From assembly GCA_002709085.1 (NCBI GenBank), contig PAPR01000075.1, forward strand, positions 1 through 34,206: a stretch of DNA of 34,206 nucleotides, read 5' to 3'. The notes under the pieces were generated by a model. The model worked only from the letters and a program-made list of their open reading frames with translations. It had not been told where the DNA came from and did not search any database. Positions 7,283 to 16,795 of the stretch are shown in pieces. Origin of the DNA: Pseudooceanicola sp. (GTDB taxonomy: Bacteria; Pseudomonadota; Alphaproteobacteria; Rhodobacterales; Rhodobacteraceae). Every line of letters begins with the position of its first letter. Within the stretch, counting starts at the first letter, position 1. A program made the position numbers and the translations under genes.

Positions 7283-8113
7283 TCACGCCCGCGCGAGAAT
7301 CCAGTCCAAAGCGCGTGTCGGCATCACGCGGCGCGCCACCGTCATTGCAGTCGTCGGCACCGTCACGCGATAGCGGGCGGCTGGTTTGCGATCTTCCAAA
7401 GCGCGGATCAACGCGGCGCTCGTTGCCGACGGGGTGAGTTCGAATTTGTCGCGTCCTGGCGCACCATAAAGCCGCTTTAGCAGGGCGCCGCGGTATTGAT
7501 CGGCGCGGGCCGAACTCTCCCAATCGATATAGCGCTCGAACAAGGCAGTGCTATTTTCCCGAATGCGTGTCCCAATGGGGCCAGGTTCCAAAAGAATGAC
7601 GTGGATCGGTGTGTCGCGCATTTCTACCCGCAGTGTGTCGGTCAGACCCTCAAGCGCGAATTTAGAGGCGACATATGCCGATCTCCACGGCGCTGCGACC
7701 AGGCCCAGGACGGAAGAGCAGTTGATTATCCGCCCATGTCCCTGTCGACGCATCACGGGGATGGCCATCCGCGTCAACTCATGCGGCCCCAACAGGTTGG
7801 TGTCGAAAACATGGGCCAAGCCGTCACGCGGCAAATCCTCATTGGCACCCGGCAGGGCGATTGCGCCATTGTTGAAAATTGCATCCAGCGTGCCACCCGT
7901 GGCCTCAAGCGTCGCGTCGAGAGCCGAGCGGATCGTCGCGCTGTCAGTATAGTCTAGGTGGAAGGAGTCCAGCCCTTCGTCCCTTAACCGCGTCACATCA
8001 TCCGGTTTGCGACAGCTTGCAAAGACGCGCCAACCCCTGGATTTAAGTGCGTGGGCTGCATGGTAGCCGATGCCAGAAGAGCATCCGGTTATGAGAATCG
8101 AGAGGGGCGCCAT
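7283..8113 (-). CDS. SDR-family NAD(P)-dependent oxidoreductase
   Basis: The 276-residue product has a classical short-chain dehydrogenase fold: cofactor loop TGCSSGIG (9-16), NNGA (81-84) with Asn-Asn-Gly instead of Asn-Ala-Gly, catalytic Ser in NCSSVLG (131-137), and the Tyr-x-x-x-Lys pair in SAYVASKFALEG (Tyr147, Lys151). EPGPIGTRI follows as the PG motif. Arg35 in ASCRKPDDV suggests NADP preference. The substrate cannot be told; relatives act on steroids, retinoids or fatty acyl chains. No clear Shine-Dalgarno precedes the ATG. The gene lies between the HIG1 operon and the SH3 gene on the same strand, with gaps of 73 and 50 bases. Confidence 0.9.
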   Translation of the reverse strand: MAPLSILITGCSSGIGYHAAHALKSRGWRVFASCRKPDDVTRLRDEGLDSFHLDYTDSATIRSALDATLEATGGTLDAIFNNGAIALPGANEDLPRDGLAHVFDTNLLGPHELTRMAIPVMRRQGHGRIINCSSVLGLVAAPWRSAYVASKFALEGLTDTLRVEMRDTPIHVILLEPGPIGTRIRENSTALFERYIDWESSARADQYRGALLKRLYGAPGRDKFELTPSATSAALIRALEDRKPAARYRVTVPTTAMTVARRVMPTRALDWILARA

Positions 8114-8163
8114 AACCTAAGTCTGGCACCCCGGGAAGAGTCTGCAAGGATTGATCGCGACGA

Positions 8164-8742
8164 TCAACGCGGGTCGGAGACAAGGAAGTCAGCCATCCAG
8201 CCGATACGACCGCTTTCCGAAACCCGCAGTTTCAGCCAGCCGTTACCCGGCGCAGCAATCACTTCGACTTCGTTACCACGGGACAGGCGGTCGACGATTG
8301 AATAGTCGGTGCCCGGTCCGTTACGCATATTCACGCGATTTCCCGAAACGGTACGGATGTCCTTGGTCGCGGCAGCGGGAACGACCAGCGCGTTGTCGGC
8401 CGTGTCACCACCCTCGCGCAGAACATGCTCGAAGGAGTTCAGTACGGCCGGATCAATGGCGGCGAGTTCGTCGGTGTTGGGGGCGCGCAGATCAAAGCTG
8501 GGTTGGGAGAACGATGCACGAGTGACGGCGGCCTTCGGCTCAGGCTTGGCGACAGCTTTGACGATCATGGACTGCGATGGGTTTTCACCAGTCGATGCGA
8601 CGCGGGGTTTCGCAACATCACCCTTCGTCTCGGCGACAGCGGCGCCGGCAGATTGACCAGCGGGCGTGAAGTCGGCGCCACCGCTCATCTCATAGAAAGC
8701 CCAACCCATAAAGACGAAGGAAAGTGCGATGTACTTGTTCAT
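8164..8742 (-). CDS. Membrane-anchored SH3-domain protein
   Basis: The 192-residue protein has a short hydrophobic N-terminus (residues 4-18, YIALSFVFMGWAFYE) likely to anchor it to the inner membrane, then a low-complexity Ala/Lys/Pro-rich linker to about 85. A single C-terminal SH3b domain follows at about 128-190 (VSGNRVNMRNGPGTDYSIVDRL, NGWLKLRVSESGRIGWMADFLV). Its role is probably periplasmic, in envelope or wall binding, with no enzymatic motif. An AAGGGG ribosome binding site lies before the ATG. It diverges from parC with a 151-base shared upstream region. It is distinct in architecture from the other SH3 protein at 3596-4129. Confidence 0.85.
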   Translation of the reverse strand: MNKYIALSFVFMGWAFYEMSGGADFTPAGQSAGAAVAETKGDVAKPRVASTGENPSQSMIVKAVAKPEPKAAVTRASFSQPSFDLRAPNTDELAAIDPAVLNSFEHVLREGGDTADNALVVPAAATKDIRTVSGNRVNMRNGPGTDYSIVDRLSRGNEVEVIAAPGNGWLKLRVSESGRIGWMADFLVSDPR

Positions 8743-8893
8743 GATCTGATCCCCTTGCAGCAGTTATCAAGACAACGCCACTCACCCCATTTGGTTTCGT
8801 TATAAATTGATTCGACTGCAAAGACGTTAAGGAAATGCCCTAAAGATAAAGTCGCATCTTTACGGTTTTGGCGCCACAAGATACTCATCATCT

Positions 8894-11203
8894 ATGAGCG
8901 ATCTGATTGACGACCCCAACATGGGCGGCACTGACCTGTCGGAGCCTTTGTCCCGTGCCATCGGCGACAGATATCTGACCTATGCGTTGTCGACGATTAT
9001 GCATCGCGCTCTGCCGGATGCCCGTGATGGGCTCAAACCGGTGCACCGCCGGATCCTCTATGCCATGCGCGAGCTGCGGCTGGGGCCGGGAAGTCGCTTT
9101 CGCAAATCCTCCAAGATTTCCGGCGATGTCATGGGCAACTTTCACCCCCACGGCGATACCGCGATCTACGACGCGATGGCGCGTTTGGCGCAGGACTTCA
9201 ATGTCCGGTATCCGCTGGTCGATGGGCAGGGCAACTTTGGCAATATCGACGGCGATAACCCAGCCGCGTCCCGCTACACCGAAGCGCGCCTGACCGCGGT
9301 CGCCGAGGCCCTCATGGAGGGGCTGGCTGAGAACGCGGTCGATTTTCGGGACAATTACGACGGGACGCTGACCGAACCGGTGGTGCTGCCTGCGGCGATC
9401 CCGAACCTGCTGGCCAACGGCTCTTCGGGAATCGCGGTCGGGATGGCGACGAACATCCCACCGCATAATATCGAAGAGCTGTGCAATGCCGCGCTGCACT
9501 TGATCAAAACGCCTGATGCAAGGGACGAAACCTTGCTGAATTTTGTTCCGGGGCCGGATTTTCCGACCCGGGGCATCATGGTCGAGCCGCGCGAAAATGT
9601 CGCCGAAGCTTATCGCACAGGGCGCGGCGCCTTTCGCCTGCGCGCTAAGTGGGAGGTCGAGGACCTCGGTCGCGGCACCTGGCAGATCGTCGTCACCGAA
9701 ATCCCCTATCAGGTTCAGAAATCCAAGCTGATCGAGCGCATCGCGGAGCTGATCCAGACCAAGAAGATCCCGATCCTCGCCGATATCCGGGACGAGAGTG
9801 CCGATGATATCCGCATGGTGCTAGAGCCGCGGTCCAAAGCGGTCGCGCCTGACGTATTGATGAACATGCTGTTCCGCAGTTCCGACCTCGAAGTGCGGTT
9901 CAGCATGAATATGAACGTCCTGATCGACGGGGTGACGCCGAAGGTCTGTTCGCTGAAAGAGGTGTTGCGCGCCTTTCTCGACCATCGTCGCGATGTGTTG
10001 ACCCGACGCTCCCAGCACCGAATGGAAAAGATCGACCATCGTCTTGAGGTGCTGGAAGGTTTCATCATCGCCTTCCTCAACCTCGATCGGGTGATCGACA
10101 TCATCCGATACGACGAGGATCCGAAAGCCGCGCTGATGACCGAGGATTGGTCGCTTTCGCGCGCGCGGGCCGCGACTGAAAAGGACTACATCAGCCCAAT
10201 CGGCCTGGACGCCGAGGGAGAGTTGAGTGAGGTTCAGGTTGAGGCAATCCTGAACATGCGCTTGCGCAGCCTGCGCCGTCTCGAAGAGCTGGAGCTGATC
10301 CGCGAGCGTGACGCCTTGATGGAGGAACGCGCAGGGCTGGAAGATTTGCTGGACAGTGAAGACCTGCAATGGACCAAGGTTGCCGAGCAGGTGCGCGAAG
10401 TCCGCAAATCTTTCGGTGCGAAGTCCGAAGGTGGCGCGCGGCGGACGCTGATCGAAGAGGCCGGCGTTGTTGAAGAGGTCCCTCTGGAAGCGATGATCGA
10501 GCGTGAGCCGATCACCGTCGTCTGCTCCCGTATGGGCTGGGTGCGCGGGATGAAGGGGCACCTCGATCTGACCCAGGCCTTCAAGTTCAAGGACGGCGAC
10601 GAGGGCCGCTTTGCCTTCCATGCCGAAACTACGGATCGGCTGCTCGTCTTTGCTACGAACGGGCGGTTCTACACCGTTTCCGCCTCTACCTTGCCTGGCG
10701 GGCGGGGCATGGGGGAGCCGCTGCGCTTGATGGTCGACTTGCCGAACGAGGCAGAAATCGTCGATATCTTGATCCATCGTCCGGGGCGTAAGTTGGTCGT
10801 GGCGTCGACGGCGGGCGACGGTTTCCTGGTGTCCGAAGAGGACGTCGTCGCGCAAACCCGTAGCGGGAAACAAGTGCTGAATGTCCGGGGGGACGTAGCG
10901 GCCCTCGTCTGCAAGCCGGTGGTCGGGGATACGGTCGCGGTTGTGGGTGAAAATCGTAAAGTTCTGGTTTTCCCTCTGGATGAGCTGCCGGAAATGGGTC
11001 GCGGCAAAGGAGTGCGGCTGCAGAAATATAAGGATGGCGGTCTGTCGGACGTGACCACCTTTGCGCTGTCAGAGGGGCTAGCCTGGCTCGATCCCGCTGG
11101 ACGTCGACGCCACGAGCCCGATCTCACCGAATGGATTGGAAAGCGTGCGAGTTCCGGTCGGATGGCGCCGCGCGGCTTTCCGAGGACCAACAAGTTTACT
11201 TGA
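8894..11203 (+). CDS. parC: DNA topoisomerase IV subunit A
   Basis: ParC carries the breakage-reunion activity of topoisomerase IV, which with ParE decatenates daughter chromosomes. The 769-residue protein shows the winged-helix and tower domain (DARDGLKPVHRRILYAM), the quinolone-determining region HPHGDTAIYDAM at residues 84-95, and the catalytic tyrosine Tyr128 in AASRYTEARL. The GQGNFGNIDGD motif at 111-121 and the C-terminal degenerate beta-pinwheel, without a GyrA box, favour ParC over GyrA. Thr89 replaces the Ser commonly found at the key quinolone contact and Asp93 sits where E. coli has Glu84. No strong Shine-Dalgarno is visible before the ATG. parE is not nearby. It converges on the CheB-CheR gene with 18 bases between stops. 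Confidence 0.95.
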   Translation: MSDLIDDPNMGGTDLSEPLSRAIGDRYLTYALSTIMHRALPDARDGLKPVHRRILYAMRELRLGPGSRFRKSSKISGDVMGNFHPHGDTAIYDAMARLAQDFNVRYPLVDGQGNFGNIDGDNPAASRYTEARLTAVAEALMEGLAENAVDFRDNYDGTLTEPVVLPAAIPNLLANGSSGIAVGMATNIPPHNIEELCNAALHLIKTPDARDETLLNFVPGPDFPTRGIMVEPRENVAEAYRTGRGAFRLRAKWEVEDLGRGTWQIVVTEIPYQVQKSKLIERIAELIQTKKIPILADIRDESADDIRMVLEPRSKAVAPDVLMNMLFRSSDLEVRFSMNMNVLIDGVTPKVCSLKEVLRAFLDHRRDVLTRRSQHRMEKIDHRLEVLEGFIIAFLNLDRVIDIIRYDEDPKAALMTEDWSLSRARAATEKDYISPIGLDAEGELSEVQVEAILNMRLRSLRRLEELELIRERDALMEERAGLEDLLDSEDLQWTKVAEQVREVRKSFGAKSEGGARRTLIEEAGVVEEVPLEAMIEREPITVVCSRMGWVRGMKGHLDLTQAFKFKDGDEGRFAFHAETTDRLLVFATNGRFYTVSASTLPGGRGMGEPLRLMVDLPNEAEIVDILIHRPGRKLVVASTAGDGFLVSEEDVVAQTRSGKQVLNVRGDVAALVCKPVVGDTVAVVGENRKVLVFPLDELPEMGRGKGVRLQKYKDGGLSDVTTFALSEGLAWLDPAGRRRHEPDLTEWIGKRASSGRMAPRGFPRTNKFT

Positions 11204-11221
11204 TCGGGCGGCGCCGCGCCG

Positions 11222-13801
11222 TCAATCAAAGCCTCGGAAAACCAATACGACACCGGGCATGTCAGGCTCCGCTTCGTGCGGGCCGGTTGGATGGGTTTCG
11301 ATGGTGATCGAGCGATTTTCATAGGTGCCGGAAGCTTTGGTCACTTCACCGTCGCGCAAAGTGCGTTCCGAAAGTTTCTTCAGATCGGCAAAGTCGAAAC
11401 GTGGACCGACGATATCCAGACTGCGCCCGATGTCGTGGGTTTGCATAAGAAAATGCTGCCCGACCAATTCACTGAACCGCCGGATTTGCCCCCTGTGATC
11501 CAGCACGATGACGCCGACATTCAGCAGCCGCAACACGAGGTCCATGCTGGTGTTGAGTTCTGACAATTCGTCGATCTTCAACTCATGCTCAGCACTGACG
11601 GTGACAAGCTCCTCGTTCACAGCATGAAGTTCTTCGTTGGAGCTTTGCAGTTCCTCGTTGGAGGCCTGGAGCTCTTCGTTGGAGGCCTGAAGTTCTTCGT
11701 TTGAGGCTTGCAATTCCTCCCCGCTCGCCTCCAGACGTTCGGTGACTTGCTGAAGTGTTTCTTCTGTCAGGCGCAAGTCGCGCTCAAGCTCCGTAATGCG
11801 GCGGGAAAGAATCGCGGCGTCGTCGTTGTTGGCCAGACTGGGCACGCCGTCGTTGCTGTCAGGCAGGGGGTTCTCATCTTCCAGCTTGATGGAGACCAGC
11901 AAAAATTTGGCGTTGGATCGCTGTTCCAGAGCTTCGATGGTCAGGCTGCAAAACTGGACGTGATCGCGGTCAAACTCGACTTTCACGCGCCGCACGTAGG
12001 TTTCGATGGTGTTGCGACGGAGCTTTTCCATCCCGACATTGATCGGGAAATGGAGCGAAGGGTGTACGATGTCCTCAATCGTCCAGTCCGCGAGGTTGTT
12101 CATGGTGTCGATAAAGGCACTTGCGGCGCCGAACCAGCTCAGGACCCTTCCGTCGGCTGAAATAAGGATCGATGATGGAGCGTACCGTTTCAGCAATGCG
12201 TTATAGCTTTTGATCAACGTATCGCGGTTGCGCAGGTCCACAGCCTCGCCCGTCCCAGATTGGCTATAGGGGCGGGCGGCCGGAAGTGATGACGTGACCT
12301 GTTGAGGCCGACGGGCCGGCGCCTTTTGCCGATCTGCCAGCAAGGCGCGATCGATGCCAAGACGATTGGTCTGCTTGCGAAACAGCCGCCAACGCTGGTT
12401 GATGGCAGCGAACTCCTCACTGTGCGGGCCGAGCGTTTCGGATGGACCAAGCAATAGGTAACCTTCGCGCCGCAGGCCAAACATAAACATCGAAATCATC
12501 CGCGCACGCGGTTCCGAATTCAAATAAATCAGCAGATTGCGACAGGAAATCAGGTCGAGATGCATGAATGGCGGGTCGCTGAGCGCATCGTGAACGGAAA
12601 AGATCAGCTTCTGTCGCAGCGTCGGTTCAACGATGAACTGGTCCCGGTGACGCACGAAATATCGGTCACGCAGATCAGGGTCCATTTTGGCCAGTGCTTC
12701 CTCAGCGTAAATCCCGGTGGAGGCGCGATCAATTGAACGGCGGTGGACGTCTGTCGCGATGACCCTGAATTTTCGATCCACGCCGGCAGCGAGGATGGCC
12801 TCGTGCAATTCGATGGCGATGGTGTAGGCCTCTTCGCCACTCGCGCAGGCAGGCACCCAGACACGGATTGGATCGTCATTCTCTTTTTCTCGGACTAAGG
12901 GATCCAGCGCGCCATGGCGCATGGCAGAGATCGCTTCCGGGTTGCGGTAAAATTGCGTCACCCCGATGAGCAGGTCTTGATAGAGTTCGTCCAGCGCCGC
13001 CGGATTTGCCTGCAGAAGCTGGCGGTATTCATCGATATCCTTGAAGCCATGCAGTTGCTGACGTCGCTCGATCCGACGCTGAACAAGGTCGGGCTTGTAA
13101 GCGGTGAAATCAATATTCGTCTGTTGTTTCAATAACTCCTGTATTTCTCGCGACATTCGAGCGGCTTGCGCCGACACTGCGGTAAGCTGCTCTTTACCGT
13201 GACGCAGATATTCCGTGATGGCCTCCGGCATCTCGGCCGGGGCTAAGATTCGGTCCACTGCGCCGGTCTTTAGAACGGATTGAGGCATCGAATCGAAATC
13301 GGCATCTTGTGGTGACTGGACCAGAATTGCGCTTCCTTTCGCGTGCATGGCCATAGCTCCGCGCGTGCCGTCCGAACCTGAACCGGAAAGAATCACGCCG
13401 ACGGTTTTAGCCGGGTCTCTTTCCACTAATGACCTGAAAAAGTAATCAATCGGTAAATGTGGGAGGTCATCGGCCCCGTCGTAGGGTCGTGTGCGAAATT
13501 TTTCGCCGTCAAGCTTAACGAATTCACTGGGGTTGTTAAGATATACCGTATTCGGTTCAAGTTTCAGGCCGTCCTCAACATGCTGGATGCGCAAATGAAA
13601 TTGCCGCTCTAACAGATTCTTCATCATTGACCGGTAATCCGGGGACAGATGCTGAATCACAACAAAACACCAATCGTCATTGTCGGGGGCCGCATTAAAG
13701 AAGGATTCAAGAGGTTCTAGACCGCCCGCTGATGCGCCCAGGGCGACCAGTGGAACTTCGCCGTTATCGTAGGTTTCGGGTCCGATTAACTGGTCCGCCA
13801 C
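11222..13801 (-). CDS. CheB-CheR fusion protein with coiled coil and PAS domain
   Basis: The 859-residue protein fuses a methylesterase and a methyltransferase. Residues about 15-195 are a CheB catalytic domain with GASAGG (Ser24), QHLSPD (His51) and SGSGSDGT (Asp144) as the Ser-His-Asp triad. Residues about 210-485 are CheR: an N-terminal helical part (DLVQRRIERRQQLHG), the SAM-binding segment VWVPACASGEEAYTIAI (314-330) and ISCRNLLIYL (418-427). A PAS-like stretch (525-645), a long coiled coil (667-745) with perfect heptads, and a last PAS-like domain (745-859) follow. There is no receiver domain at the N-terminus and no histidine kinase at the C-terminus, although many relatives have the latter. 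Neighbours are a response regulator and a hybrid kinase on the opposite strand. Its methylation target is unknown; no chemoreceptor gene is in the window. Confidence 0.93.
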   Translation of the reverse strand: MADQLIGPETYDNGEVPLVALGASAGGLEPLESFFNAAPDNDDWCFVVIQHLSPDYRSMMKNLLERQFHLRIQHVEDGLKLEPNTVYLNNPSEFVKLDGEKFRTRPYDGADDLPHLPIDYFFRSLVERDPAKTVGVILSGSGSDGTRGAMAMHAKGSAILVQSPQDADFDSMPQSVLKTGAVDRILAPAEMPEAITEYLRHGKEQLTAVSAQAARMSREIQELLKQQTNIDFTAYKPDLVQRRIERRQQLHGFKDIDEYRQLLQANPAALDELYQDLLIGVTQFYRNPEAISAMRHGALDPLVREKENDDPIRVWVPACASGEEAYTIAIELHEAILAAGVDRKFRVIATDVHRRSIDRASTGIYAEEALAKMDPDLRDRYFVRHRDQFIVEPTLRQKLIFSVHDALSDPPFMHLDLISCRNLLIYLNSEPRARMISMFMFGLRREGYLLLGPSETLGPHSEEFAAINQRWRLFRKQTNRLGIDRALLADRQKAPARRPQQVTSSLPAARPYSQSGTGEAVDLRNRDTLIKSYNALLKRYAPSSILISADGRVLSWFGAASAFIDTMNNLADWTIEDIVHPSLHFPINVGMEKLRRNTIETYVRRVKVEFDRDHVQFCSLTIEALEQRSNAKFLLVSIKLEDENPLPDSNDGVPSLANNDDAAILSRRITELERDLRLTEETLQQVTERLEASGEELQASNEELQASNEELQASNEELQSSNEELHAVNEELVTVSAEHELKIDELSELNTSMDLVLRLLNVGVIVLDHRGQIRRFSELVGQHFLMQTHDIGRSLDIVGPRFDFADLKKLSERTLRDGEVTKASGTYENRSITIETHPTGPHEAEPDMPGVVLVFRGFD
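11606..11719 (-). repeat. 21-base tandem repeat coding a heptad coiled coil
   Basis: Inside the CheB-CheR gene, residues 695-732 are five consecutive heptads of the form E-E-L-Q-A-S-N, visible as imperfect 21-base repeats. The last two copies drift (Q-S-S-N, then H-A-V-N). Such repeats form a rigid signalling helix and can change copy number by slippage without breaking the frame. Confidence 0.85.
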
Positions 13802-13880
13802 TCTTGTTCCCCTTACACCTTGCCCCTCAAAACATATTGCAACATATTGATTCTGGCCAGATGATCCGGAGCTATCGAAC

Positions 13881-14243
13881 TTGGCAAAAATTTTGATCGC
13901 AGATGATGACCGGGATTACCTCAGCGCTTTTTGCACCGGGATGGAGGTCATGGGGCATATCGTAGATGGTGTGCGAACCGGAAAAGACGCCAAAGTTTTT
14001 TTACGTACGGGAACTTACGACATTGTTTTTTTGGATGTTGTCATGCCGGGCGGTGGTGCAATCAGTTTGGTGCACGAAGTCGCCTCTGAATTTCCGGGAC
14101 TTCCAATTGTCGTCATCTCCGGCAGAACGGAGCTTTTTGACACACCGGTTTTTCGCGAAGGTCTGCGAATGGCTAGCGCGCGGCTGCGCAAGACGGCGAC
14201 ATTGCAACAAATTCATAAAGTTGTCGTCTCAAGCATTGTTTAA
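13881..14243 (+). CDS. Single-domain response regulator (CheY-like receiver)
   Basis: The 120-residue protein is a lone receiver domain: acidic pocket ADDD (7-10), phospho-acceptor Asp52 in IVFLDVVMPGG, switch residue Ser80 in IVVISGRT, and Lys104 in RLRKTAT. No output domain follows, so it must act by binding a partner or passing phosphate on. The start is TTG at 13881: no ATG or GTG lies in frame upstream without a stop, MAKILIADDD is the right N-terminus, and GGAG ends 9 bases before it. It is 55 bases upstream of the hybrid kinase on the same strand and about 80 bases from the divergent CheB-CheR gene, so it likely works with one or both. Confidence 0.9.
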   Translation: MAKILIADDDRDYLSAFCTGMEVMGHIVDGVRTGKDAKVFLRTGTYDIVFLDVVMPGGGAISLVHEVASEFPGLPIVVISGRTELFDTPVFREGLRMASARLRKTATLQQIHKVVVSSIV

Positions 14244-14298
14244 TGTTTCTATGTGACACTCCTCGAATGAGGCAGAATGTAACGATCAGGCCTAGTTT

Positions 14299-16632
14299 AT
14301 GACGACGCGAACGGACCGCAATCGCCCGGCTAACCGCAATGCGATGCCACGCAATTGGGCACGGTTCGCGTCGATTTTGGTCGTGGCGATTGCTTTGTTG
14401 AACTTGGGTCTGGGGTGGGGGGCCGGGTTGAACTTTTTTACCCGGATGATGCCAAGTTTGCCCGCCATGGTGCCCGGGACCGCCGTCTGTGCGGCACTTT
14501 TGGCCTCAGGTCAAATCCTGCGCTTATCAGAAAGCTCTTTGTCTCGACGATCCGGCACCGCGTTGATCATCGTCACGCCTATATTTGCTTTTGTCCAATA
14601 TTGGTTCGGGGCGATCTCTAACCCCGTCAGCGCAGGCGCGACTGATCGCATGTCAACCGCTACTTTCGCTGGGTTTCTCATAGTTGCTGTTGGCCAATGT
14701 GCGGCAGATTATCTGCGGGAATGGGGCCGCAACCTCCATGTCGTCCTGGCCGGAACGGGGTGCTTTCTCGCGCTGATTGGGGTCAGCGGCTACATCATTA
14801 ACGTCGGTGAGCTGGAACAATACACTGTTTTTCGCGGCTTGTCGCTGCTGACCGCTGTTGTCTTGTTCCTGTTAAACGCGGTGGTGCTACTCAGCCGACC
14901 TGAGCATGGCATCGCGGCGCTGATGATGTCGGACAAGCCGGGCGGGGAGATGGCTAGACGGTTCATGCCCGCTGCCATAATTCTGCCGGTTGTCCTGTGT
15001 TTGATAGCAGATTGGACCACGGACATCGGCTGGATCACCAGTAACGTGCGGCTTTCAGCCTTGGCACTCGTCTTGGTCGCCCTTTCCTCGGTCTTTGTGC
15101 TGCGCATGGCGGGGGCGCTCGATGATCGTGCGCTCCTTACAGATCAGGCGAACTTGCGGTTGCGCGACATTCTGTCTGGATTGGATGTTGCGATTTTTGT
15201 CATTGAACCTGACGGGCATGGCTTAACCCTCAATAAACGCGCTGAAGCCATGATTGGGCCAAAGAAGCCAGAGCATTGGTTAAAACAATCGGCATTTCAC
15301 GCCGTTCAGGACCGTCGGCCACTGCACGGTGCGGAGCACCCGGTCCAACAGGTTCTTGACCATGGCCGTGAGATCTTTGCAGGTTGGATCGATCTCGATG
15401 GAGCGGAAAAGGTCCTTCGTCTCGCAGCGTTCGAAACGGGACGAACAGGCGGGCGCACCAACCTGCGCGTCCTGGCTATCTATGACGTGACAGAGCCGTG
15501 GTTGCTGCGCGAAAACATGGCAAGGTCGGAGCGGTTGGAGGCCGTCGGTCAACTCGCCAGCGGTGTCGCTCATGAGATGAGCAATATATTCGGCGTCATC
15601 AAGCTATCGGTCGGCAGCGTGGAGTTGAGCGATCCGACCGTGGCGCCAACGCAATTTAGGGCAATCATGAATGCCTGTCGGAGGGGCGGCGCGCTGGCGG
15701 ATCGAATGCAGAAACTGACGATCGAGGATGCATCCGGTGGTGAGACAACCGAAGCGATTTCCGCGCTCTCGGCCGCGATAGAACTGGTGCGCAAAGCTGT
15801 CCCGAGTGACATAGAATTCGACGTTGATCTGCCGAGCGCACCGCTCACGATTGACTGCGATCCGATTGATCTTGAGATGGCGGTGGTTAATTTGGTGCTA
15901 AATGCGCGACAGAGGATCGGGGAGATCGGTAAGGCGGAAGGGACGATCCGCCTGCGCGTCGCCCAAGAGCCGGAATGGTTGACGCTCTCTGTGAGTGATA
16001 ATGGTCCGGGGATGGACGCTGAGCTGCTAAAACGCATCACCGAACCCTTCTTTACGACGCGGCGCGCGACGGGTGGAACGGGGCTGGGCCTTGCTATCAT
16101 CGATACCTTTGCGCGGCGACATGGGGGCATGTTTCAGATCACGTCGACACCCAACATTGGTACGCTGGCAAAACTGCGTCTTCCGCTGCGCGGTTCGAGC
16201 GGCTCGGCTGCACAGGAGGATATGCCCTCTGCCGTCACCCTCGCAGGATTGAAAATACTCGTTGTCGAGGACGACCTACAATTCAAAGGTGTGCTCGGCG
16301 ACACGCTGACCACGCTAGGCGCGACAGTCGATCGAGCCGAATCCGCCGACTCAGCCATGAGTTTGATTCGCAGCGCTGGGCCATTCGATGTCTTGTTGAC
16401 GGATTACCAATTAGTCGGTCCGGAAGATGGACATGAGCTGGCTAAGCGAGCAATTGCCTATCAGCCCAGGCTCCCGGTTGTTTATCTAACAGGAATGTCG
16501 GGCGTCCAGATAGACGAGCCTCCAATCCCCGGTCTGATTTTGCGAAAACCTGTCCACCTTGGATTGTTGACCCACACGATCCGACTGGCTTTCGACACGC
16601 AACTTGCGGGCACACGGGGAGGAGACGCGTAG
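14299..16632 (+). CDS. Hybrid sensor histidine kinase with eight membrane helices
   Basis: The 777-residue inner-membrane kinase has about eight hydrophobic segments (roughly 22-42, 54-74, 87-105, 120-138, 145-168, 178-198, 221-239, 250-271), then a PAS-like region (about 280-400), a dimerisation helix with phospho-acceptor His425 in GVAHEMSNIFGVIKL, a HATPase domain (NLVLNARQRIG, DNGPGMD, FFTTRRATGGTGLGLAI), and a C-terminal receiver (VVEDD, Asp702 in LLTDYQLVGPEDG, LRKPVH). The His box, N box and G boxes are intact. With a receiver on its own C-terminus and a single-domain regulator just upstream, a phosphorelay or phosphate sink is plausible. The membrane sensor does not match a family I can name. 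The second codon runs ATG-ACG-ACG; only a weak AGG precedes it. Confidence 0.93.
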   Translation: MTTRTDRNRPANRNAMPRNWARFASILVVAIALLNLGLGWGAGLNFFTRMMPSLPAMVPGTAVCAALLASGQILRLSESSLSRRSGTALIIVTPIFAFVQYWFGAISNPVSAGATDRMSTATFAGFLIVAVGQCAADYLREWGRNLHVVLAGTGCFLALIGVSGYIINVGELEQYTVFRGLSLLTAVVLFLLNAVVLLSRPEHGIAALMMSDKPGGEMARRFMPAAIILPVVLCLIADWTTDIGWITSNVRLSALALVLVALSSVFVLRMAGALDDRALLTDQANLRLRDILSGLDVAIFVIEPDGHGLTLNKRAEAMIGPKKPEHWLKQSAFHAVQDRRPLHGAEHPVQQVLDHGREIFAGWIDLDGAEKVLRLAAFETGRTGGRTNLRVLAIYDVTEPWLLRENMARSERLEAVGQLASGVAHEMSNIFGVIKLSVGSVELSDPTVAPTQFRAIMNACRRGGALADRMQKLTIEDASGGETTEAISALSAAIELVRKAVPSDIEFDVDLPSAPLTIDCDPIDLEMAVVNLVLNARQRIGEIGKAEGTIRLRVAQEPEWLTLSVSDNGPGMDAELLKRITEPFFTTRRATGGTGLGLAIIDTFARRHGGMFQITSTPNIGTLAKLRLPLRGSSGSAAQEDMPSAVTLAGLKILVVEDDLQFKGVLGDTLTTLGATVDRAESADSAMSLIRSAGPFDVLLTDYQLVGPEDGHELAKRAIAYQPRLPVVYLTGMSGVQIDEPPIPGLILRKPVHLGLLTHTIRLAFDTQLAGTRGGDA

Positions 16633-16795
16633 TGTCAGGAGACCCAATTTCGATGCCCATTGATCGTGTCTCGAAGATGGTAGAAATTCGAAGGTGGCGT
16701 AATCTCCGGGTGAAGCAAATCCACCCAACCGGCGGCAGCAACCGCCAGGGAGATATCGCCATGAAGAATGATAACGACACTACCGCGTTTCTCTA

